DNA of 64,000 nt. Source: an uncultured Ruminococcus sp. (lineage in GTDB: Bacteria > Bacillota > Clostridia > Oscillospirales > Acutalibacteraceae). The stretch spans positions 1 through 64,000 of the forward strand of contig UQCF01000008.1 in the NCBI GenBank assembly GCA_900539465.1. Reading direction: 5' to 3'. Shown in pieces: positions 57,470 through 64,000 of the stretch (position 1 is the stretch's first letter; each line of letters starts with the position of its first letter). The notes under the pieces are model-generated. The model did no database searches, was not told the DNA's origin, and worked only from the letters and a program-made list of their open reading frames with translations. The position numbers and the translations under genes are program-made.

Positions 57470-59572
57470 TTACTGTTTATCCGATGTTATGGCGTAGATA
57501 TATGTCACGCCGGAGTCAATGTCTTTTATTTTGCCGTCAGAATATATTTTCATTTCTCCGCCGACGGTTGCCTCTGAATCTGTAGCAGCGGCGTTTTGAT
57601 AGTTTTTAATATAAGAAAAGTTGTTTTTCTCTGTGACGAAAAATCTTAAATCAACATCCTTGTCAATCGTTTTGCTTTCACCGCCTGAATATAAAGCCAC
57701 GTTTCCTCCGGCGCCGCTCTGCGCGTTTTCGGAATATCCGAAGGATACAACATTTCCGTCGTCAACAATAAAATATTGAGCGCAGTTTTTGCATATTGCT
57801 TTGGATTTTCCGTCCTTGCCGCAGATATAAAGGTCGTTGCCGTTCTCTGATTTTGCCATATAAAACACATTTTCGCCGTATGCTTCAAACGATGTAATGT
57901 CGGAGGCAACTTTTGCGCTCTCGGTTATTGCTTTGTCTGATATTGTGCTGAATAACAGGTCAAAGCTTGTGTCTTCTGCTTTGACCGCGGCAAATACAGC
58001 GTCTCTGCTTGCAAATAAAAATGTTGCTTTGCTCACGTCATAACCCGGGTCAAAATCATATTCTAGCACCTTGCTGCCGTCATATCTTGCATATTTGCAG
58101 CCGCTTGTTGTCTCATATTTTTTACCGAGCGAGTTTATAACATAATCTATTGCGTTTTCTGTGCCGTCTTTTGCGGCTATTGAATAGAGCTTGTCCATAT
58201 CTGTGCGCTTTGAGGCGTCAATTTCGGTCTTGTTAAATATAACCCTCGGTGCTCCCGTTTTTGCAAATGCAAGCAGATTTTCGAGCTTTACGCCGTTTGC
58301 GATTTCTCTGCTTGCAGAGCCGTCATAAACTCTTACCTTATATTCTGCCGAAACGGCAAGCCCCAAATCAAGCTTGTTGAGAGCCTCTCTTATATCATCG
58401 CGCACAAGCTTTTTTTGATATGTGCCGAGCGCGTTGTTATAAGCCGTTTCATCAACCTTTGTTGTTTTGAATATAAAACCTTTTGTGACAAGATAATCGC
58501 CTTTATCGGGCTTTTGGAGCAGTGCGTCATATTCGTCATACGGGTCTGTGACAAAGTCTTTCCAGTTGAGCTTGGCGGTGTTCTTTACAAAATAATATAA
58601 GTTGCCGCCGATTTCATAATCGTCAAGATAAACCTCGCTCACGCCGTCCGATATTTTTTCGGCAGTGTTGCCTGCGGTTATTTTATAAAGTGAATAGGCA
58701 ATGTCGTTCTGCACCGAAGCGTCCTTAACGGTGAAGAATATTTCGGATTTTTCTTCGTTTTTAAACGCTCTTACGGCAGAGATTTCAGAGATAAACTCCG
58801 GCTCGCCGCCGATTGCGGTTCGGTAGAGCTCCTCCTTGCCGGAGATTGACCTTGTGTAATAAACGATGTCGCCGACAGGCGGAGTGTAAATCTCTTCAAC
58901 GCCGGAAGAGATGAGCAACGTTTTTTTGGTTTTAGTGTCATATGCGTAGCATTTTGTGGAGCCGTTGGCCGAATTAACATAAAAAACATATGCTCCGTCA
59001 TTTGTGCAGGACCAGTTTTCGTCCGTTCCGCTGACTATGACCGAGCCTTTGTTTTGAACCGAAGAACGTCTTGTCAAATCTATTACGCGAATGTCATATT
59101 TGCCGGTTTTTGAAGAGGTATCCTGAGAATAAACAACTGTTTTGCCGTCATCAGAGAGCTTAACCTGCTTAACGGGGCCGAGTTCTATTGTTTTGCCGTT
59201 TTCAAGCATTACGTTTACGGCAGAATTCTTTTGATAAATTGCTTCGGCGGTGTGCGAGAGCTTGTCAAGGCGAAACAGCGCCAAATATGAGCCGAGTGCC
59301 ACCGCGCAAACCAAGAGAGCCACAACGGCAATTCGCAGCAGCTTGATTTTTTTGATGCGCTTTTTGCTTCCCTTTGTGTCAAAGCCCTCATTATCGTCAT
59401 TTCCGCAGTGGTCTTCAAACTCAATAAATTTTTCCGGCATAATATCTTCAAGCGGCTGAATATCAATGCCGTTTTTCATCTCTTCAAAAACAGAAGAAAG
59501 CTCGGGCGAGCTGCCCGCCTGAGCTTTCTTGTCGTGAGAGAGATTTGTCAAATCAGATTTTTTCTTTTCCAT
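57470..59572 (-). CDS. Membrane-anchored beta-propeller protein of unknown function
   Basis: A 700-residue protein. Residues 1-75 are a hydrophilic cytoplasmic tail with acidic and basic patches; KKRIKKIKLLRIAVVALLVCAVALGSYLALF carries one membrane segment at about 78-98. The rest is extracytoplasmic and built of repeated beta strands of WD40/TolB style (VKLSDDGKTVVYSQD, NDGAYVFYVN, VGDIVYYTR, ENVFYMAKSENGNDLYI). No catalytic motif was seen. Start at 59572 after GGAGG. It precedes a PASTA pseudokinase gene on the same strand, so the two may form an envelope-sensing pair. Confidence 0.7.
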   Translation of the reverse strand: MEKKKSDLTNLSHDKKAQAGSSPELSSVFEEMKNGIDIQPLEDIMPEKFIEFEDHCGNDDNEGFDTKGSKKRIKKIKLLRIAVVALLVCAVALGSYLALFRLDKLSHTAEAIYQKNSAVNVMLENGKTIELGPVKQVKLSDDGKTVVYSQDTSSKTGKYDIRVIDLTRRSSVQNKGSVIVSGTDENWSCTNDGAYVFYVNSANGSTKCYAYDTKTKKTLLISSGVEEIYTPPVGDIVYYTRSISGKEELYRTAIGGEPEFISEISAVRAFKNEEKSEIFFTVKDASVQNDIAYSLYKITAGNTAEKISDGVSEVYLDDYEIGGNLYYFVKNTAKLNWKDFVTDPYDEYDALLQKPDKGDYLVTKGFIFKTTKVDETAYNNALGTYQKKLVRDDIREALNKLDLGLAVSAEYKVRVYDGSASREIANGVKLENLLAFAKTGAPRVIFNKTEIDASKRTDMDKLYSIAAKDGTENAIDYVINSLGKKYETTSGCKYARYDGSKVLEYDFDPGYDVSKATFLFASRDAVFAAVKAEDTSFDLLFSTISDKAITESAKVASDITSFEAYGENVFYMAKSENGNDLYICGKDGKSKAICKNCAQYFIVDDGNVVSFGYSENAQSGAGGNVALYSGGESKTIDKDVDLRFFVTEKNNFSYIKNYQNAAATDSEATVGGEMKIYSDGKIKDIDSGVTYIYAITSDKQ

Positions 59573-59595
59573 TTGACAATCCTCCGCATTATTCA

Positions 59596-60540
59596 TTATT
59601 TTGCTTTAACAGCCTCTTTTGCTTTTTCAACGATGTGATCTGCCGTGAGACCGTAAATCTTAAGCATCTCAACAGCGGGGCCGGATGCGCCGAACTTATC
59701 CTCAACGCCCACTCTCATAACGGGAACGGGGCAGACTTCACAAACCGCCTCTGCAACAGCCGAGCCGAGACCGCCGATGATGTTGTGCTCTTCTGCGGTT
59801 ACGATAGCGCCTGTCTCTCTTGCCGCGGCAGCGACAATCTCTTTATCAAGCGGCTTTATTGTGTGCATATTTATAACTCTTGCGCTGATACCCTCGTTTG
59901 CGAGAGTCTCTTTTGCTGCGAGAGCTTCACCGACCATAAGACCTGTTGCAATGATTGTAACATCCTTACCGTCGCAAAGCTGAACACCTTTGCCAAGCTT
60001 AAATTCATAATCAAGCGGATTTATTCTCGGCACTGCAAGACGGCCGAATCTAAGGTAAGCGGGGCCGTCATAATCTGCCATTGCAAGAACTGCCGCGCGG
60101 GCTTCAACGTCGTCGGCAGGGTTGATTATAACCATACCGGGGATAGTTCTCATAAGAGCTATATCTTCACAGCACTGGTGGCTTGCACCGTCTTCACCAA
60201 CAGAAATACCTGCATGTGTTGCGCCGATTTTAACGTTGATGTGGGGGTAGCCGATTGTGTTGCGTATTTGCTCAAAGGCTCTGCCTGCGGCAAACATTGC
60301 AAACGAGCTTGCAAAAACAGTGTAGCCCGTTGTGGCAAGACCTGCCGCAACGCCTATCATGTTGCACTCTGCAATGCCCGCATCAAAAAATCTGTCGGGG
60401 AAAGCCTTTTTAAACATACCTGTTTTTGTGGCTGCGGCAAGGTCGGCGTCAAGTACGACTACTTTGTCGTTTTTTTCGCCGAGTTCAACAAGAGCTTTGC
60501 CGTATGCCTCGCGAGTAGCGACTTTAATTATATCTGCCAT
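59596..60540 (-). CDS. Transketolase, C-terminal subunit
   Basis: A 314-residue subunit of a split transketolase, holding the pyrimidine-binding and C-terminal domains. The thiamine-activating Glu is in DAGIAECNMIGVAAGLA; FASSFAMFAAGRAFEQIRNTI and HAGISVGEDGASHQ follow. It forms the active site with the N-terminal subunit encoded two bases upstream, for two-carbon transfers in the pentose phosphate pathway. GGAGG precedes the ATG. Split enzymes of this size are normal in Clostridia. Confidence 0.94.
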   Translation of the reverse strand: MADIIKVATREAYGKALVELGEKNDKVVVLDADLAAATKTGMFKKAFPDRFFDAGIAECNMIGVAAGLATTGYTVFASSFAMFAAGRAFEQIRNTIGYPHINVKIGATHAGISVGEDGASHQCCEDIALMRTIPGMVIINPADDVEARAAVLAMADYDGPAYLRFGRLAVPRINPLDYEFKLGKGVQLCDGKDVTIIATGLMVGEALAAKETLANEGISARVINMHTIKPLDKEIVAAAARETGAIVTAEEHNIIGGLGSAVAEAVCEVCPVPVMRVGVEDKFGASGPAVEMLKIYGLTADHIVEKAKEAVKAK

Positions 60541-60542
60541 AA

Positions 60543-61385
60543 TTATGCCTCCAATTCCGCAAGGGCTGCCTGAAGCTCTGCCATTGCCTGCTCATATTGC
60601 TCACTGTTGGGAGCTGTGCCGTGCCATGAGCACTGATCTTCCATAAACGAAACGCCCTTGCCCTTAATGCTCTTTGCTATAATAGCTGTGGGCTTGCCCT
60701 TAAATTCCGAAGCAGCTTTGAAAGCCGCGTCAATCTCGTCAAATGAGTGAGCGCAGATTTCAATTACATTCCAGCCGAAAGCTCTGAATTTTTCGGGAAT
60801 GGGGTAGGGGGAGTTTACCTCTGCAACAGAGCCGTCAATTTGAAGATTGTTGTTATCAATAACAGCCGTGAGGTTATCAAGTCCTTTAGCTGCCGCAAAC
60901 ATGGCTGCCTCCCAAACCTGACCCTCCTGTATTTCGCCGTCACCCAAAGCCGTGTAAACTCTGAATGATTTGCCGCCGAGCTTTGCGCCGAGAGCCATAC
61001 CGACAGCCGTTGATATACCCTGACCGAGTGAGCCTGTGCTCATATCAACGCCGGGTGTAAGCTTCATGCTCGGGTGACCCTGAAGCATTGAGCCGGGTTT
61101 TCTTAAAGTTTTGAGTTCGTCAACAGAGAAAAATCCTCTGTGAGCCAAAACCGCATAAAGTGCGGGGGCTGTATGACCTTTTGAGAGAACAAAACGGTCT
61201 CTGTCTTCCCACTTGGGATTTTTGGGGTCGATATTCATGTGTGCAAAATAGAGATAGGTAAGAATATCCGCAATAGAAAGCGAGCCGCCCGGGTGACCGG
61301 ATTTTGCGTTATAAACGCCCTCGATAACACCCATGCGTACTTTGCACGCTTTGATTTGCAACTGCTTTTTGATAGCTGCGTCCAA
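60543..61385 (-). CDS. Transketolase, N-terminal subunit
   Basis: A 280-residue thiamine-diphosphate-binding subunit. SGHPGGSLSIADILTYLYF, SKGHTAPALYAVL, STGSLGQGISTAVGMALG and the diphosphate-binding GDGEIQEGQVWEA ... IDNNNLQIDG are clear. It starts at TTG after GGAGGTG. Its stop is two bases before the start of the C-terminal subunit gene, so both are translated together. Confidence 0.95.
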   Translation of the reverse strand: MDAAIKKQLQIKACKVRMGVIEGVYNAKSGHPGGSLSIADILTYLYFAHMNIDPKNPKWEDRDRFVLSKGHTAPALYAVLAHRGFFSVDELKTLRKPGSMLQGHPSMKLTPGVDMSTGSLGQGISTAVGMALGAKLGGKSFRVYTALGDGEIQEGQVWEAAMFAAAKGLDNLTAVIDNNNLQIDGSVAEVNSPYPIPEKFRAFGWNVIEICAHSFDEIDAAFKAASEFKGKPTAIIAKSIKGKGVSFMEDQCSWHGTAPNSEQYEQAMAELQAALAELEA

Positions 61386-61399
61386 AATAACACCTCCGG

Positions 61400-62323
61400 T
61401 TAAATTGCTGTTTTTTTGAGGGATTTGAGAAAAGCCGTGAAATAATCCGGCAGGTCGCTCTCAAACTCCATATATCTACCGTCACGCGGGTGGATAAATC
61501 CTATAAGCCCGGCGTGAAGGCATTGACCGTTTAATTTGGTCACTCCGTTTTTGGGGCCGTAAACAGGGTCGCCTGCAACGGGATGACCTATGTAAGACAT
61601 ATGAACTCTTATTTGGTGAGTTCTGCCTGTTTCAAGTGTAACTTTTATATAAGTGAAGCCGTCAAACCTGTCAAGCACTTCATAGTGTGTGACTGCGTGT
61701 CGCGAGTTTTTATCGGTTACGCACATCTTTTTTCTGTCCTTGGTGCTTCTGCCGATGGGGGCGTCAACCGTCCCGAAATCATCTTTTATATTGCCGTGAA
61801 CAACTGCGCGGTACTGCCGCTTAAAGGAGTGGTCTTTTATCTGCATTGCAAGCTTTTCGTGAGAAAAATCGTTTTTGGCAACTATTAAAAGACCGCTGGT
61901 GTCTTTATCTATTCTGTGCACTATGCCGGGGCGAATTACTCCGTTTATTCCGGAGAGAGAGCCCTTGCAGTGATACATCAGCGCGTTCACAAGCGTGCCG
62001 CTCTCGTTGCCGGGGGCAGGGTGAACCACCAAGCCTCTCGGTTTATTGACAACCAAAAGGTCGCTGTCTTCATAAACTATGTCAAGAGGAATATCCTCCG
62101 GCTCTGCCGAAAGAATAGTCGGCTCCGGCACGGTAAAAACAACTTCATCGCCAGGCGAAAGCTTGCAGCTTTTGCCTACGGTTTTGCCGTTTACTTTAAC
62201 TGCGCCGTCAGATAAAACAGATTGAATGTGCGACCTTGTGAAATCCTCAAAGACTAAGGAAAGAGCCTTGTCTATCCTTATGCCGGCAAGGGCTTCGTCT
62301 GCGGTGAAAAAAAGCTCATCCAT
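61400..62323 (-). CDS. RluA-family 23S rRNA pseudouridine synthase
   Basis: A 307-residue enzyme, RluD-like. Residues 15-75 are an S4 RNA-binding domain (RIDKALSLVFEDFTRSHIQSVLSDGAVKVNG). The catalytic domain has VHPAPGNESGTLVNAL and VHRIDKDTSGLLIVAKND, with the catalytic Asp in HRIDKDTSG, then HQIRVHMSYIGHPVAGD. The start overlaps the lspA gene by eight bases. It follows lspA in the order usual for Firmicutes. Confidence 0.94.
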   Translation of the reverse strand: MDELFFTADEALAGIRIDKALSLVFEDFTRSHIQSVLSDGAVKVNGKTVGKSCKLSPGDEVVFTVPEPTILSAEPEDIPLDIVYEDSDLLVVNKPRGLVVHPAPGNESGTLVNALMYHCKGSLSGINGVIRPGIVHRIDKDTSGLLIVAKNDFSHEKLAMQIKDHSFKRQYRAVVHGNIKDDFGTVDAPIGRSTKDRKKMCVTDKNSRHAVTHYEVLDRFDGFTYIKVTLETGRTHQIRVHMSYIGHPVAGDPVYGPKNGVTKLNGQCLHAGLIGFIHPRDGRYMEFESDLPDYFTAFLKSLKKTAI

Positions 62324-62807
62324 TTTTCTTTTCCTCTGCTTTTTTCTTTTTGCGGTCGTTGTTTATATCCCACAAAAGATAAATCATGAGCATAGCCGCT
62401 CCGCAGGTTACAAGAATATCGGCAAAGTTAAACACCGGGAAGTCGATAAAAAGCACCCTGATATAATCAACCACATAGCCGCGCCAAATTCTGTCAACAA
62501 GGTTACCAAGTCCGCCGGCAATAATCATAACCGCCGTGACCGCAAGGTATTTGTTCTTTATCTTTTTGGCAACCAGTGCCGCAATGCCTATAATAATTAT
62601 TATGCCCGTTATCACCGATAAAAGCGTGGTTTTTTCGGAAAATGCTCCGAATGCCGCACCGGTGTTTTGAACATAATCCCATTCCAGCACATTGTTTAAT
62701 ACAGATATGCTTTGAACGGGCTTTAAATTCAGCTCAACAAAATATTTTATTATTTGGTCAAGTGCGGTTAAAAGAACTATTGATAAAATTGATATAACAG
62801 CCGACAT
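62316..62807 (-). CDS. lspA: Lipoprotein signal peptidase II
   Basis: A 163-residue membrane aspartyl protease that removes signal peptides from prolipoproteins. Four hydrophobic segments; the two catalytic Asp lie in GGLGNLVDRIWRGYVVDYI and VFNFADILVTCGA, and NTGAAFG is present. The stop overlaps the rluA-type gene; the start touches the DivIVA-like stop. Its substrate in this window would be the lipoprotein at 15.1 kb. Confidence 0.95.
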   Translation of the reverse strand: MSAVISILSIVLLTALDQIIKYFVELNLKPVQSISVLNNVLEWDYVQNTGAAFGAFSEKTTLLSVITGIIIIIGIAALVAKKIKNKYLAVTAVMIIAGGLGNLVDRIWRGYVVDYIRVLFIDFPVFNFADILVTCGAAMLMIYLLWDINNDRKKKKAEEKKNG

Positions 62808-64000
62808 TATCTTTTGAAAAAGCCTTTGAGCTTTGATGAGAAGCCGTCTTCATCATCGTCGTCGTCATCGTCATCATCATAAAAATCGTCGTCATCGTCT
62901 TCGTCGTCGAAGTATTCCTCATCGTCGCTCTCGTCATCGTCGTCATCATTGAAGTTGAGAGAGTTTATATCAAACTTAAAGCCGTCGTTATCCGATGCGG
63001 GTTCTTCTGTCTTAATGTCTTCGGCATCGTCCTCGGGCTGCTTTACCTGCTCGCGCATATCGGCAAAAGCGTCTCTGAATTTATTTTTAAAGTCCTCTGT
63101 CTCTTTGTCTTCGTCCTTTTTTTCTTCCGAAGTTTCGGGAGTTTTAAGACCGAGACGCTCAAAGTCGGAATCACTGAGTTCCTCTTCCGGCTCTTCTATA
63201 ACATTTTCGCTTGTGCTCTCTTCGGGCTGAGCTTCGGGTGCCGAATATGTAGTCTCTTCTTCTGTTTCTTTTTCCTCGGGCTCAATAACAGGCTCGTCTT
63301 TCTCCGGCTCTGTTATCTCGTCTGCAGGCTCGGCAACTTTCTCCGGCTCTGCGGCAGCTTCTGCCGAGGATTCTTCTATCTTTGCTTCTTTTTTAGGCTC
63401 CTCGATTTCCTCGGGCAGCTCTTCTTCCGGTTCGTCCTGAGTTTCGGGAATTTTGTTTATAAGCTCGATGTGCTCTGTGTAAAGTGCAAGAAGCTCGCGC
63501 TTAAATTTATCCGCTTCTTTCTCGATAAGGTCAAGAGCAGCCTGGGTTTTAATCATACGGTCTCTTGCGATAACCGCCTGCTCTTTAGCTTCTACGGTTG
63601 CGTCCTCAATCATCTGCTGAGCCTTTTGCTGTGTTTCGGCAATGAGAAGGTCGGCCTTTGACTGAGCCTTGTCAAGAAGGTTTTTAGCTTTTAATGCGGC
63701 TTCTTCCTCCTGCTTCTTTACACTGCTTGCGGCCTCTGCAAGCTGAGCTTCTGATTTTTCGTTGGTTTCGCGCATTATTTGGTCTGCCATACGCTGAGCC
63801 GTGAGAAGAGCGGCGCGGATATTATCCTCATCGTTTCTGTACTCTTCTACTCTTTCTGCAAGCAGACCTATTTTTTTTACAAGCTCGCCGTTCTCTTTGA
63901 ACATCTGCTCATAAGAATCGGCAACTATTTCAAAAAAATCATCAACAGACTGAGCGCGGTAAGCGTTTTTGCCTGCCGCTTCAAAGTGATGATTTTTTAT
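62807..64000 (-). CDS. DivIVA-domain protein, N-terminus beyond the window
   Basis: The frame stays open to the edge, so the internal ATG at 63904 is not the start. The upstream 32 codons read as a DivIVA N-terminus (IKNHHFEAAGKNAYRAQSVDDFFEIV), which pairs with a Gly/Tyr membrane-curvature loop and a coiled coil. About 150 residues of coiled coil follow, then a strongly acidic Glu/Pro/Asp region of ~200 residues, with long Asp runs near the end, and a basic amphipathic tip (SSKLKGFFKR). DivIVA proteins mark division sites and poles. The stop touches lspA (ATGA-type overlap). Confidence 0.85.
   Translation of the reverse strand: MKNHHFEAAGKNAYRAQSVDDFFEIVADSYEQMFKENGELVKKIGLLAERVEEYRNDEDNIRAALLTAQRMADQIMRETNEKSEAQLAEAASSVKKQEEEAALKAKNLLDKAQSKADLLIAETQQKAQQMIEDATVEAKEQAVIARDRMIKTQAALDLIEKEADKFKRELLALYTEHIELINKIPETQDEPEEELPEEIEEPKKEAKIEESSAEAAAEPEKVAEPADEITEPEKDEPVIEPEEKETEEETTYSAPEAQPEESTSENVIEEPEEELSDSDFERLGLKTPETSEEKKDEDKETEDFKNKFRDAFADMREQVKQPEDDAEDIKTEEPASDNDGFKFDINSLNFNDDDDDESDDEEYFDDEDDDDDFYDDDDDDDDDEDGFSSKLKGFFKR

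Noticed and set aside
59545..60573. Long plus-strand open frame of 342 codons
   Set aside because: Antisense to the well-supported transketolase C-terminal subunit; the product is Cys/Asn-rich with no recognisable family.
62850..62960. TCGTCATCA-type tandem repeats
   Set aside because: They encode the Asp runs at the end of the DivIVA-like protein and are in frame.

Overview
The window looks like a chromosomal segment of an anaerobic gut or rumen Firmicute of class Clostridia, probably near Oscillospiraceae/Ruminococcaceae. This rests on the gene families seen, not on a database search: a T-box leader, strong purine-rich ribosome binding sites, TTG and GTG starts, sortase B, LCP, PASTA and DivIVA proteins, a dockerin protein, a Bacillus-type SOS box, and intracellular GH29 and GH38 glycoside hydrolase genes. 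Base composition is moderate and no rRNA, tRNA or CRISPR array was recognised.

Layout. 1-690 is an intergenic repeat field with a 200-bp direct repeat. 690-2067 (minus) has a YgjV-like membrane protein and an ADP-ribosylglycohydrolase. 2153-6882 is the most unusual part. It is a tight minus-strand operon of phage type: a double-HTH sigma-like regulator, a small basic protein, a baseplate-like protein with a decayed M14 domain, an M23 endolysin, an XhlA-like protein and a phi-LC3-like holin. Its promoter has TTGACA and TATAAT boxes 17 bp apart, and the spacer holds a perfect match to the Bacillus LexA box. A divergent XRE-S24 self-cleaving repressor gene sits next to it. No capsid, portal, terminase, tape-measure, tube or integrase gene is present.

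6.9-14.5 kb holds birA, malQ and a GH29-HAD-GH38 sugar operon; the GH38 protein has Phe where the family nucleophile Asp is expected. 14.6-19 kb holds small regulators, a zinc-ribbon lipoprotein, DUF2752 and DUF4234-like membrane proteins, GDPD, and a sigma factor. 19.2-24.9 kb holds nadE-truB, a Cof phosphatase with a TatD-associated radical SAM protein, and an ECF S component coupled to a pyridoxamine kinase. 25.2-27.5 kb is rfbA-rfbC-rfbD without rfbB. 27.9-31 kb is a two-component system.

31-43.6 kb holds a Cof phosphatase, a secreted LCAT-like hydrolase, a T-box-controlled aminotransferase, a lipid kinase divergent from an Fe-ADH-like protein lacking its metal ligands, a secreted dockerin protein, a COG2509 flavoprotein, a YabE-like cell-wall protein and lepA. 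43.7-52.1 kb holds a GPH sugar transporter, hemW, a tiny candidate sortase substrate followed by sortase B and a polyhistidine-tailed LCP protein, then small unknown proteins and a phosphoesterase. 52.2-64 kb holds glpK, a malic enzyme, an AbrB-type regulator, a PASTA pseudokinase, a membrane-anchored propeller protein, a split transketolase, and rluA-lspA-divIVA, the last cut by the window edge.

Main points for follow-up: the SOS-driven lysis cassette without virion genes, and several proteins in this window that keep a fold but lack its catalytic residues (pseudokinase, GH38, Fe-ADH-like, M14-like).
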